Assembly: GCF_034424215.1 (NCBI RefSeq)
Contig: NZ_CP139960.1
Coordinates: forward strand, 3,968,001 to 4,032,000
Reading direction: 5' to 3'
DNA from: Niabella yanshanensis
Lineage (GTDB): Bacteria > Bacteroidota > Bacteroidia > Chitinophagales > Chitinophagaceae
DNA: 64,000 nucleotides
Shown: positions 51,181-59,926 of the stretch, piece after piece
Position numbering within the stretch: the first letter of the stretch is position 1
How the letters are laid out: each line of letters starts with the position of its first letter
Position numbers and translations under genes: made by a program
The notes under the pieces: generated by a model
What the model was told of the DNA's origin: nothing
Seen by the model: only the letters and a program-made list of their open reading frames with translations
The model's database searches: none

Positions 51181-52114
51181 AATAAGTCTCAAAGAATTTT
51201 TCAGCTTCTTCCTTCGTTGGCTGCTTCACAGGCCGTACCAGTCTGAATCCCACAAAAGGTGCGTCGGCATTCCACCACTTACTTTTAGGTATCTGCGGGT
51301 CGCGACGGTTCCATACCAGGTCAGATGGCTCACGGTTAGCGCTCGTAAGAGAACTGGCGGGGTCGTTATAATCACCCCCTCGTACTACCAAAGGATGCTT
51401 ACTGGTAGGCGTATGAACCGGATCTGTTGCATTTTTCCCCGATTTAGCATAGGCATCTGCACTATACTGATCCAGCACCCATTCCTGCACATTGCCCAGC
51501 ATATCGTAGAGTCCCCATGCATTAGGTTTTTTCAGTCCGGTTTTTTGATACCGGTCGCCGCTATTAGCCGCATACCAGGCATAGTCTTTTAGCTGACTGC
51601 TATCGTTACCAAAAGGGTAAATGGTCGTAGAGCCGGCACGGCAGGCATATTCCCATTCTGCTTCCGTTGGCAGCCGGTAAAAAATGCCTGTTTTTTCGTA
51701 CAGCCATTTACAATACATGATAGCGCCATGCTGCTTCATACTGTTAGCAGGAAAACCACCTTCTTTTCCCATGCCCAATGTCATTTCAATATACGGGCGT
51801 GATGGTCGCGTGATAGCATCTACATCGCTATTTTCTGCGTAAGTTTCATCGTTAAGATAAAGTGCAAATTCGTCATGGGTAACTTCCTTAGCGCCCATCC
51901 AGAAAGCGCTCAGGGTTACATCGTGTTCCGGTTGTTCATCGGCCTGCTTAGAGGCGTTACTACCCATTTTGAAACTACCGGCTTTAATGGGTATCATTTC
52001 AAATTTCACCGGGCTACCGGGAATAGCTTGTTTATATTTTTCGAACGATGGATTTTGAGCATTAAGGGAAGCTGCTACGGCAGTGCAAACAGCAATCAAT
52101 ACAATTTTCTGCAT
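51170..52114 (-). CDS. Exported SUMF1/FGE-domain protein without the catalytic cysteines
   Basis: This 314-residue protein has a signal peptide (1-20, LNAQ) and a formylglycine-generating-enzyme-like (SUMF1) domain: IKAGSFKMGSNASKQADEQPEHDVTLSAFWMGAKEVTHDEFALYL near 45-90, YRLPTEAEWEYACRAGS near 145-161 and GLYDMLGNVQEWVLD near 200. The C-terminal part, where true FGE has two catalytic Cys, reads VVRGGDYNDPASSLTSANREPSD with no Cys. It is therefore more likely a structural or ligand-binding domain than a sulfatase activator. It lies upstream of the exported Gfo/Idh gene, with 97 bases between. Confidence 0.87.
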   Translation of the reverse strand: MQKIVLIAVCTAVAASLNAQNPSFEKYKQAIPGSPVKFEMIPIKAGSFKMGSNASKQADEQPEHDVTLSAFWMGAKEVTHDEFALYLNDETYAENSDVDAITRPSRPYIEMTLGMGKEGGFPANSMKQHGAIMYCKWLYEKTGIFYRLPTEAEWEYACRAGSTTIYPFGNDSSQLKDYAWYAANSGDRYQKTGLKKPNAWGLYDMLGNVQEWVLDQYSADAYAKSGKNATDPVHTPTSKHPLVVRGGDYNDPASSLTSANREPSDLVWNRRDPQIPKSKWWNADAPFVGFRLVRPVKQPTKEEAEKFFETYLSL

Positions 52115-52212
52115 GGCCTAAAGATATAGAAATTCAATGAAAGCTATTTTGCGCAAACGGTTGTTTAGGCTGATTAGTGAAGTTTTACTATTTTTCACAA
52201 AAAAAAATAACG

Positions 52213-53127
52213 ATGCAAAGAAGGTCCTTTCTAAAAAACACACTACTTACCACAGGTTCTTTTGCAGCAGCTACGGCTGCCTTTAGCCAGACTACAACCA
52301 ATATTTCAAAAGGGCAACCCTTTCATTTGGATTACGCACCTCATGACGGAATGTTTGCTGCCAGCGGAGGAAGAGATTTTATTGACCAGATCAAATATAT
52401 GCACGACCTGGGTTTCAGGTCTATTGAGGATAATGGAATGACGGGGCGACCGACCGAGCAACAAACAAAAATTGGCGAAACACTGGCTAAGCTGGGTATG
52501 CGTATGGGGGTCTTCGTGGTACCGAAGGGAGGCAATGGTGCTAATACCCTGGCAGCTAAAAAGAAGGAGCATGTAGATATTTTCCTGGATGGTTGCCGTA
52601 AATCGGTCGAAGTGGCCAAACGCTGTAATGCCAAATGGGTGACGGTGGTGCCCGGCGATTTTGAAAAAAATCTACCATTGTCTATACAAACTGCCAATGT
52701 GATTGAAGCTTTACGCCGCGGCGCCGAAATATTTGAGCCGCATGGTATTGTGATGGTGTTGGAGCCTTTGAGCGATACACCGGATCTTTTTCTGAGATAT
52801 TCTACCCAAACCTATGAAATATGCAAGGCTGTAGATAGTCCCAGTTGTAAAATATTATACGATGCGTACCACCTGCAAAAAAATGAAGGCAACCTGATTA
52901 AAAACCTGGAGCTCTGCTGGGATGAAATTCCTTACATACAGGTGGGGGATAATCCGGGGCGTAAAGAGCCTACCACCGGTGAGGTTAACTATAAAAATGT
53001 ATTTAAGTTCCTGTACGAAAAAGGCTACAGGGGTGTGGTAGGGATGGAGCACGGGATGTCTAAATCCGGCAAAGAGGGAGAAGACAGATTGGTGCAGGCC
53101 TACAGGGAAGTGGATAGTTTTGTATAG
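52213..53127 (+). CDS. Exported hydroxypyruvate-isomerase-like TIM-barrel protein
   Basis: This 304-residue protein has a Tat-like signal (QRRSFLKNTLLTTGSFAAATAAFSQ) followed by an AP-endonuclease-2-type TIM barrel. Metal-ligand motifs are LEPLSD (Glu about 175), YDAYHLQKNEG (about 210), QVGDNPGRKEP (about 240) and GMEHGMS (about 283), as in hydroxypyruvate isomerase and related sugar isomerases/epimerases. ATG 52213 is chosen. The GTG 12 codons earlier reads through leader. It is divergent from the SUMF1-domain gene, and the shared promoter region is about 100 bases. The isomerase substrate is unknown. Confidence 0.86.
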   Translation: MQRRSFLKNTLLTTGSFAAATAAFSQTTTNISKGQPFHLDYAPHDGMFAASGGRDFIDQIKYMHDLGFRSIEDNGMTGRPTEQQTKIGETLAKLGMRMGVFVVPKGGNGANTLAAKKKEHVDIFLDGCRKSVEVAKRCNAKWVTVVPGDFEKNLPLSIQTANVIEALRRGAEIFEPHGIVMVLEPLSDTPDLFLRYSTQTYEICKAVDSPSCKILYDAYHLQKNEGNLIKNLELCWDEIPYIQVGDNPGRKEPTTGEVNYKNVFKFLYEKGYRGVVGMEHGMSKSGKEGEDRLVQAYREVDSFV

Positions 53128-53135
53128 TGGAAAGT

Positions 53136-53302
53136 TGATGAAAAGTTGACTGGTTAACTGGTTGAATAGTTGACAAGGAAGGCCTTTGTGAGCCTATTCA
53201 ATTGGTTAATCGGATTCTTCATTATTTCAATTGCTTCTAATCTGATTACTATTTATAGTGATAAAAGTTGTCGTCAGTATCAACAAATCAACCAGTCAAC
53301 CA
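53136..53302. repeat. GTTGACTGGTTG-type inverted repeat in a 177-bp gap
   Basis: The gap between convergent genes holds AGTTGACTGGTTAACTGGTTG near the left end, and the reverse-complementary pattern (AACCAGTCAACCACC) near the right end at about 53288-53302. The unit is a 7-8 base periodic GTTGACT/GTTAACT. It may be a dispersed element or a folding terminator region. Confidence 0.4.
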
Positions 53303-53304
53303 CC

Positions 53305-54768
53305 CTATTTCACCTCCCCCATCCATTTTTTTACTAATGGCGATAATAGTAATATCAAAGCGCCGGCTATGGCAGAAGCTATGGCGATCTCTTTTAAGAT
53401 AGTAGCATAATAAGGGAGAGAGGCTACGGCGTTGTTTTGTACGGCTTCCGGTACGCTCATCATTTTACCGATCTTACCTGCCAGGAACTCACCTCCGGCG
53501 CTGGCAAAAAACCAGATTCCCATCATTACAGCTACCATTCTTACGGGTGATAATTTGGTAACCATAGACAGACCAATAGGAGACAGGCAGAGCTCGCCCG
53601 CAATGATAAACATGTAGCCCATAGCAAAAGCAAACAAGCTGATCAGCCCGCTTTCTGCATTCAGGCAGGCCAGGTAGAAAACTAAAAATCCTATTGCCAT
53701 CAAAACAAAGGCAAATCCGAATTTTACCGGCGTAGCAGGCTCCATTTTTCGCTTGGCTAACCAGGTCCATAGCCATGCAAAGAAAAAGCTCATTATAACA
53801 ACCCAGCCCGGAGGAAGGAAATTGTTTACTGACAATGCAGGTAGTTCGGTACCCATCACGTGCATATCTACATTGCGCATGGCAAACAGGTTAAGCGACC
53901 CGGCATTTTGCTCGTAAAAGGCCCAGAAAAGAATGGAGAATACGATCATAAACAATGCCGCAATCAACTTGTTTCGCGCCGCAGCTTCCATACGAAATGC
54001 TTCCCATAGTACATAGGTAATAGCAACAGCGCCCAGTACCGCCATAAAATAATCCATGATCTCATGGCGGTTAAAAAGTGCTACCACTACCGGAATGATC
54101 AATAATGACGCAACATAAATAAGCTGTTCATTGGTAATACCTGCAGTTCTTTTTTTAAGAGCTGTTAGGTTGGGGGGAAGGCCCCGGTGACCTAAAGACT
54201 TTTGACCTATCGCAAAAACAATGAGTCCTAAAACCATAAAAATACCTGCGAGTCCAAAGCCATAGTGCCAGTTGATTCTCTGGCCTACGTAGCCGCATAA
54301 TAAACCTCCCAGGGCTGCACCAATGTTAATGCCCATATAGAAAAGGGAGAAGCCACTATCGCGCCGGGGATCATTTTCTTCATATAAAGTACCTACGAGA
54401 CTCGAAATATTGGGTTTGAAAAAACCATTACCACAAATGATGAAAGCCATGCCGTAGAAAAAGCTCCATTCCTGGGGGAGGGCCAGTACCAGGTGCCCGA
54501 TGGTCATTAAAATACCTCCGTATATCACTGCTCTCCGGTATCCCAAAAAGCGATCTGCCAGCATACCGCCCAGCATGGGCATGGTATAAACCAGCGCCGA
54601 GTAAGCGCCTAATATTCCGTAAGACTTAGGTTCATCAAATTTTAATTCGGTAACCATGTAGGCGATAAGGAGCGCTTTCATTCCATAAAAAGAAAAACGT
54701 TCCCACATTTCTGCAAAAAACAGTAGATATAGTTGGCGGGGCTGTTTGCCAATTGTTCGTTCAGTCAT
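53305..54768 (-). CDS. POT family proton-coupled oligopeptide transporter (487 residues)
   Basis: This inner-membrane MFS carrier imports di- and tripeptides with protons. The POT signature AEMWERFSFYGMKALL (about 19-34) contains the ExxERFxYY proton-coupling motif. FYMGINIGAALGGLLCGYVGQ (about 140-160) and GNGFFKPNISSLVGTLY (about 112) are the other family motifs. Twelve to fourteen helices are expected from length. ATG 54768 is preferred over the TTG at 54777. It lies 62 bases downstream of a longer POT paralogue on the same strand, so the two are a likely operon. Confidence 0.94.
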   Translation of the reverse strand: MTERTIGKQPRQLYLLFFAEMWERFSFYGMKALLIAYMVTELKFDEPKSYGILGAYSALVYTMPMLGGMLADRFLGYRRAVIYGGILMTIGHLVLALPQEWSFFYGMAFIICGNGFFKPNISSLVGTLYEENDPRRDSGFSLFYMGINIGAALGGLLCGYVGQRINWHYGFGLAGIFMVLGLIVFAIGQKSLGHRGLPPNLTALKKRTAGITNEQLIYVASLLIIPVVVALFNRHEIMDYFMAVLGAVAITYVLWEAFRMEAAARNKLIAALFMIVFSILFWAFYEQNAGSLNLFAMRNVDMHVMGTELPALSVNNFLPPGWVVIMSFFFAWLWTWLAKRKMEPATPVKFGFAFVLMAIGFLVFYLACLNAESGLISLFAFAMGYMFIIAGELCLSPIGLSMVTKLSPVRMVAVMMGIWFFASAGGEFLAGKIGKMMSVPEAVQNNAVASLPYYATILKEIAIASAIAGALILLLSPLVKKWMGEVK

Positions 54769-54830
54769 ATAGTTCAATTAAAAAAGTCCCAAAACTTGTT
54801 TAGGACTTTGCTCAATAAAATTAAAATAAA

Positions 54831-56627
54831 TTATCTGATACCATGCATAAGTTTTCTGATTACCGGAGTAAGCAGGATTATGAAAACACCCAGCGCCATA
54901 GGGATGAGTGTGAATATTAGAAAGAAGGTCTGCATGTCGTATTTAGCTGTAATCTTATCAATTTCGCCACCAATGCTTCCTGCCAGTTTGTTACCGATAG
55001 CAATAGCCAGGTACCAAATGCCGAACATCATACCTATCATTCTGCCGGGCACCAGTTTACTTACATAAGATAATCCTACAGGGGATATAAAAAGTTCTCC
55101 CAATGTATGAAACAAATAAGCCAGAACTAACCAGATTAAGCTAACCTGCGCAACCTTTGCACCCTGCGGGATGGAGGATGCCCCGATAGCCAAAGCTGCA
55201 AACCCAATACCCAGCAATATCATGCCGATACCATTTTTTACAGTAGCCGGGGGATTCAATTTACTTTCCCATATTTTGGATACTAAAGGAGCGAGGCTAA
55301 TGATGAAAAGCGAATTCAGAATACCAAACCAGGTAGCAGGTATCTCTGATTTTTCTTCTGCATACTGCTGACTAAGCATATATATAACCAATCCCCAGAT
55401 GAGCAGAAAGCCAAAGGCCAATACAAGATTGCCTACACTGTATTTTTTGAAAGTTTGTCCAAATAATTTTGCTAAAACAAATGATATGATCAGCATGGGA
55501 ATAATGGTGATTAATGTGTTGACCACATTAAAAATCACTTTCCCCGTTCCCTCCAGAATTCTGTCTGTGTAGTCTTTTGCAAAGATGGTCATTGATCCGC
55601 CGGCTTGTTCAAACGACGCCCAAAAAAATACTGTGATAAAGGCAAGCACAACAATGGCGATCATACGGTCCCGTAATACGGGCGCGTATTGCGTAATCCT
55701 TTTTACAAGAATAAAAAGAAATAGTGCCAAGGCTATCAGAATAACAAAATTGCTGCCATCAAGGCTACCTACGGCAAAATTGAAAAGATTGAAGGAGGTG
55801 ATTTTAGAAACGGGGTCATTAATTACCCAAACCAATCCGATAACGGATACAATACTGATAATGATCAGATCGAAAGTAGAAAAAGGGTTTTTTGGGGAAT
55901 GGTCAATATTTTCCACAGTTGTTTTGCCTTCTAAAACCGCTCCTTCGGTGCTTTCTGCCACCTCGTTTAACTGTTCGTTTGTTTTGGGTTTAAGCCCAAT
56001 TTTACCAAAAATTCCCTGGGTGAAATAAAACTGTAACATACCCACGAGCATGAAAATACCGGCCAATCCGAAGCCCCAGCTCCAGCCAACTTTTTCTCCC
56101 AGGTAACCGCATAAAAGCATTCCCAGGAAAGCGCCGGAATTCACACCCATATAAAAGATAGTATAAGCGCCGTCTTTTTTTTCGGGGTGCAATTTGTACA
56201 TTTCAGAAAGAATGGACGTCATATTAGGTTTGAAAAACCCATTTCCGAGCACTAACAATATAAGACCCAGATATAAGAAAAAAGGGTTGACTTCTATAGC
56301 CATAGATGCGTGCCCCAGTGTCATCAACGTTGCTCCAACTACTACAGCCCATCGATAGCCTAAAATGCGATCAGCAAAATATCCGCCTAAAATGGGAGTG
56401 AGGTAAGCCATCGCTGTGTAAGATCCGTATAAGGCGAGGGCATGCTCTCTTGGCCAACCCCAGCCTGGGTTATCTCCGATTAAAGAAGACGTTAGAAAAA
56501 GAACCAGCAGCGCTCTCATACCATAGTAGGAGAAGCGTTCCCACATTTCTGTAAAAAATAAAACAAATAATCCCGAAGGGTGGCCCAATACGCGGCTTTT
56601 AAAAAAGTCATTTTCGGTTGCTGACAT
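54831..56627 (-). CDS. POT family proton-coupled oligopeptide transporter (598 residues)
   Basis: This is a second POT carrier with the same motifs: TEMWERFSYYGMRALLVLF (about 26-44), GNGFFKPNMTSILSEMY (about 130) and FYMGVNSGAFLGMLLCGYLGE (about 157-177). It is about 110 residues longer than its neighbour, with a charged loop near 215-245 and a longer second half. The tandem pair probably arose by duplication followed by divergence and may have different peptide size preferences. Both are peptide importers by family. Confidence 0.94.
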   Translation of the reverse strand: MSATENDFFKSRVLGHPSGLFVLFFTEMWERFSYYGMRALLVLFLTSSLIGDNPGWGWPREHALALYGSYTAMAYLTPILGGYFADRILGYRWAVVVGATLMTLGHASMAIEVNPFFLYLGLILLVLGNGFFKPNMTSILSEMYKLHPEKKDGAYTIFYMGVNSGAFLGMLLCGYLGEKVGWSWGFGLAGIFMLVGMLQFYFTQGIFGKIGLKPKTNEQLNEVAESTEGAVLEGKTTVENIDHSPKNPFSTFDLIIISIVSVIGLVWVINDPVSKITSFNLFNFAVGSLDGSNFVILIALALFLFILVKRITQYAPVLRDRMIAIVVLAFITVFFWASFEQAGGSMTIFAKDYTDRILEGTGKVIFNVVNTLITIIPMLIISFVLAKLFGQTFKKYSVGNLVLAFGFLLIWGLVIYMLSQQYAEEKSEIPATWFGILNSLFIISLAPLVSKIWESKLNPPATVKNGIGMILLGIGFAALAIGASSIPQGAKVAQVSLIWLVLAYLFHTLGELFISPVGLSYVSKLVPGRMIGMMFGIWYLAIAIGNKLAGSIGGEIDKITAKYDMQTFFLIFTLIPMALGVFIILLTPVIRKLMHGIR

Positions 56628-56784
56628 ACGAATTGAATTTTATACAAGATGGGTAAATATAGTGATTTAGTTGAATGTGGATACAAAACTGTTATGAGCG
56701 GTCAGCCCCCTAAAAATACCCGATTCATTATCACGGGCTTCATAAGAGATTTATTACCTTCACGACCTTTAAAAATAGTGAAAA

Positions 56785-58062
56785 ATGAAAATATTGATAT
56801 TGGGCGGCGGCGGCAGGGAACATGCGCTGGCCTGGAACATTAAGGAAAGAGGCAACGGCAGGCATGAGTTGTTTATTGCTCCCGGTAATCCCGGCACCGC
56901 ACAATGCGGCACCAATATCAATATAGCCATTACCGACTTTGAAGGCCTGGGCCGGTTTTGCCTCGACAATACCATTGAAATGGTCATTGCGGGGCCGGAA
57001 GAACCGCTGGTAAAGGGCGCCTGGGATCATTTTCAGCAGGAGGCGCTCCGGCATATTCATTTTATCGGGCCATCACAGTTGGGCGCGCAGCTGGAAGGAA
57101 GCAAGGCTTTTGCGAAGGCGTTTATGCAACGTCATCATATTCCCACGGCAGCTTACAGGGAGTTTACTGCCGAACAGTTTGAAGAAGGCGTCAATTACCT
57201 GCAGCAACATTCTTTACCTATTGTATTAAAAGCGGATGGATTAGCCGCGGGTAAAGGTGTGGTTATTTGTGCCACGCATGCGGAAGCGATCATAGAGTTC
57301 GAAGCCATGCTAGTGCAGGCCAAATTCGGGGACGCCAGCAAAACAGTGGTGGTAGAACAGTTCCTGGACGGCATAGAGATGAGTATATTTATTTTGACCG
57401 ATGGTAAGGATTATGTCCTATTGCCTGAGGCTAAGGATTATAAACGCATCGGGGAAAAAGATACCGGTTTGAACACCGGCGGAATGGGCGCTGTAAGCCC
57501 CGTGCCTTTTGCAACCGGTGATTTCATGCAGAAAGTGGCCACTCAAATAATTGAGCCAACCGTAAAAGGCCTTGATAAAGAAGGTATCGATTATACAGGC
57601 TTCGTGTTTATTGGTTTGATCAAAGTAAATAACGAGCCTTTTGTAATTGAGTACAACTGCAGGATGGGCGATCCGGAAACCGAGGTCGTAATGCCCCGCT
57701 TAAAAAATGACCTGGCCAATCTTTGCCTGGCAGCAGCTGAACACCGGCTGGCCGGTATCCACATTGAAACAGATCCGCGTACCGCGGTAACGGTTGTAGC
57801 GGTGAGCGGTGGTTATCCCGGCAGCTTTGAAAAGGGATATAAAATAGAGGGATTGAGCGACGTGCCTGCTGAAACAATTGTTTTCCAGGCAGGAACCAAA
57901 GAAAAAGATGGGCAGATTGTTACCAATGGCGGACGTGTACTTTGTGCTACTTCATTCGGGGCTAATACTTCAGAAGCTGTAGCACAGTCAAGACAAGTGT
58001 TGTCGCATATCAGGTTCGATGATATGTACTACCGTGGCGATATCGGGTACGAATTTGAGTAA
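56785..58062 (+). CDS. purD: Phosphoribosylamine-glycine ligase
   Basis: This 425-residue ATP-grasp enzyme (GARS) is the second step of purine synthesis, forming GAR from phosphoribosylamine, glycine and ATP. The N-terminal domain has ILILGGGGREHALAW at 2-16. The ATP-grasp core has LKADGLAAGKGVVIC near 150 and VVEQFLDGIEMSIFILTDGKDYVLLPEAKDYKR. The metal-site end is VIEYNCRMGDPETEVVMPRL, and the C-terminal domain has VTVVAVSGGYPGSFEKG. No other pur genes are adjacent. Identity is certain by motif. Confidence 0.97.
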   Translation: MKILILGGGGREHALAWNIKERGNGRHELFIAPGNPGTAQCGTNINIAITDFEGLGRFCLDNTIEMVIAGPEEPLVKGAWDHFQQEALRHIHFIGPSQLGAQLEGSKAFAKAFMQRHHIPTAAYREFTAEQFEEGVNYLQQHSLPIVLKADGLAAGKGVVICATHAEAIIEFEAMLVQAKFGDASKTVVVEQFLDGIEMSIFILTDGKDYVLLPEAKDYKRIGEKDTGLNTGGMGAVSPVPFATGDFMQKVATQIIEPTVKGLDKEGIDYTGFVFIGLIKVNNEPFVIEYNCRMGDPETEVVMPRLKNDLANLCLAAAEHRLAGIHIETDPRTAVTVVAVSGGYPGSFEKGYKIEGLSDVPAETIVFQAGTKEKDGQIVTNGGRVLCATSFGANTSEAVAQSRQVLSHIRFDDMYYRGDIGYEFE

Positions 58063-58100
58063 TTGTTTGGTATCTCAGTTAATACATGGCATCAATCTTG

Positions 58101-58166
58101 CGTGCCCGTTAGGTACAGGCGTCGCACTTTCCAAAGGAGTCCTTCGGACTTGTAGTGTTGTACACA
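58101..58166. repeat. REP-like hairpins in the gap after purD
   Basis: GTGCC-CGTTA-GGTAC (58101-58115) can pair with one G-U. Then CCAAAGGAGTCCTTCGGACT (58130-58149) contains AGTCC-TTC-GGACT. The CCAAAGGA sequence is shared with 31881-31888. The CCGTTAGG-type core resembles short palindromes spread through Bacteroidota genomes. Confidence 0.45.
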
Positions 58167-58199
58167 GGTCATCCTTAACTCTTTAAAATAGCAGATTCT

Positions 58200-59477
58200 A
58201 TGCAACTTAAAAATGCAGTGCTTATATTAGTATCCGGTACTATTGCCTTAAATGCTCACTCGCAGGCTAAAATTGATAACGAAACTAAAAAGAAACTAGC
58301 CGCCCAGGCACCGATAACTGTGAAAACTACGGTGGGGCCGCTGGTTTTACAGCCCCCTTTTAAAACCGAGTCTGCTAATAAGAACAGCAAAACCATCAAC
58401 TGGCCGGAGGGAGTAACCCCTAAAGCGCCCAAAGGATTTGAAGTTACCCGGTTTGCTGATAACCTCGAAAACCCCCGCTGGACCTACGTTGCGCCTAATG
58501 GCGATTATTTCGTAGCCGAGGCGGGTACCCGCAAAAGCGCCAATCAGATTACCTTGCTGAGAGATACTGATAAAGATGGCAAGATAGATGAACGTTATGT
58601 CTTCATCAATAACCTTAACCGCAATTTCGGGATGCTGGTACTGGGCGACTATTTCTATATTGCCAATACTGACGGGGTATACCGTTATCCGTATAAAACC
58701 GGAGACATTAAACTGGAAGGTGCGGGGGAAAAAATTGTATCACTTTATGCAGGAGGGTATAATAATCACTGGACGAGAAATATTATCACCAATAAGAAAG
58801 GCGATAAAATCTATATTACCGTCGGCTCTGCCAGCAATGTGGGCGAACATGGAATGGAGGCTGAAAAAGGACGTGCGTTGGTATATGAAGCTAACCCTGA
58901 TGGGATCGATCTGAAGATATATGCCAGTGGTCTGCGTAATCCTGTGGGTTTGGACTGGAACCCCGTTACCGGCGAACTTTGGACGGCTGTGAACGAACGG
59001 GATGGACTGGGCGATGAAATTGTACCGGACTATGCGACCAGTGTGAAAAGGGGTGGTTGGTATGGCTGGCCCTTCAGCTATTATGGAAAGGTGAAGGATC
59101 CGCGTTGGGCAAATGATCCGCATGATGACCTGGTAAAAAAATCTATTGTTCCTGATGTGCCCCTTGGGCCGCACACCGCCTCATTAGGCCTGGTGTTCTA
59201 TAAGGCGGGCAAGTTCCCCTCGAAATATAAAAACGGGGCATTTGTAGGTCAGCATGGTTCGTGGAACCGTTCTAAACTTTCTGGTTACAAGGTCGTATTT
59301 ATACCATTTGAAAAAGGCAAACCTAAGCCTGCTGTTGACTTTTTGACCGGCTTTATTGCCAGTGACGAAAGGAGTGAAGTATATGGGCGGCCGGTAGGTG
59401 TAGCTGTAGCTACAGATGGCTCTTTACTGGTGAATGATGATACAGCAGGCATTATCTGGAAGGTGAGTGCGAAGTAG
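58200..59477 (+). CDS. Exported PQQ-type sorbosone/glucose dehydrogenase-like beta-propeller
   Basis: This 425-residue protein has a signal peptide (1-22, AHSQ) and a six-bladed propeller of the soluble glucose/sorbosone dehydrogenase family. Motifs are ENPRWTYVAPNGDYFVAEAG near 92-112, NNHWTRNIITNKKGDKIYITVGSASNVGEH near 187-216, IYASGLRNPVGLDWNPVTGELWTAVNERDGLGDE near 239-270, and GPHTASLGLVFYKAGKFP near 326. It probably oxidises sugars or aldoses in the periplasm with PQQ, which is family knowledge. No pqq genes are nearby. The gap before it contains REP-like hairpins. Confidence 0.88.
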   Translation: MQLKNAVLILVSGTIALNAHSQAKIDNETKKKLAAQAPITVKTTVGPLVLQPPFKTESANKNSKTINWPEGVTPKAPKGFEVTRFADNLENPRWTYVAPNGDYFVAEAGTRKSANQITLLRDTDKDGKIDERYVFINNLNRNFGMLVLGDYFYIANTDGVYRYPYKTGDIKLEGAGEKIVSLYAGGYNNHWTRNIITNKKGDKIYITVGSASNVGEHGMEAEKGRALVYEANPDGIDLKIYASGLRNPVGLDWNPVTGELWTAVNERDGLGDEIVPDYATSVKRGGWYGWPFSYYGKVKDPRWANDPHDDLVKKSIVPDVPLGPHTASLGLVFYKAGKFPSKYKNGAFVGQHGSWNRSKLSGYKVVFIPFEKGKPKPAVDFLTGFIASDERSEVYGRPVGVAVATDGSLLVNDDTAGIIWKVSAK

Positions 59478-59528
59478 TTGATAGTTATAGCTGACCGTGT
59501 AGTGTACCTGCTATTATCCCTGGAGTGT

Positions 59529-59714
59529 GCAGAGACATGGAGGCGTAGAGCATACCTGAATATTGGATATTGCATATTTCAAATCCTACTTGCCACTAGC
59601 TATCCCCCACTTGCGTTTTTGTTTCACGCAAAGACAGCAGAGGGAATGGAGGCGCAGAGCATACTTGAATATCGATTATTGAAAATCGATCTTCCTACTC
59701 GCAACTAGCTATAT
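59529..59714. repeat. Two degenerate copies of an intergenic repeat
   Basis: Copy 1 (about 59529-59604) and copy 2 (about 59633-59713) share GGAGGCG[TC]AGAGCATAC[CT]TG, then ATAT...GAT, and end in CTACT[TC]GC[CA]ACTAGCTAT. Between them is TTTCACGCAAAGACAGCAGAG, which resembles the CGCAAAGxCGCAGAG simple repeats of many genomes. This appears to be a decayed tandem or dispersed element between two convergent genes. Confidence 0.55.
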
Positions 59715-59715
59715 C

Positions 59716-59925
59716 CTATTCCCCTTCCCTATATTCCAGAATATCCCCCGGTTGACAATCCAGCGCTTTGCAAATAGCATTCAGGGTTTCAATGCGTACC
59801 GCTTTAGCTCTCCCGTTTTTAAGGATAGAGAGATTGGATAAAGTAATGCCTACTCTTTCGCTGAGTTCATTCAGCGACATTTTCCGTTTTGCCATCATTA
59901 CGTCCAGGTTAATAATAATTGCCAT
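59716..59925 (-). CDS. Small XRE-type HTH regulator (YozG-like)
   Basis: This 69-residue protein is almost entirely one Cro/CI helix-turn-helix: MMAKRKMSLNELSERVGITLSNLSILKNGRAKAVRIETLNAICKALDCQPGDILEY. It starts 1 base after the DUF2975 stop on the same strand, so the two are surely co-transcribed. Such DUF2975 plus YozG pairs are widespread, and the small regulator probably binds the pair's own promoter. Candidate operators are given at 60540-60607. Confidence 0.92.
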   Translation of the reverse strand: MAIIINLDVMMAKRKMSLNELSERVGITLSNLSILKNGRAKAVRIETLNAICKALDCQPGDILEYREGE

Positions 59926-59926
59926 G

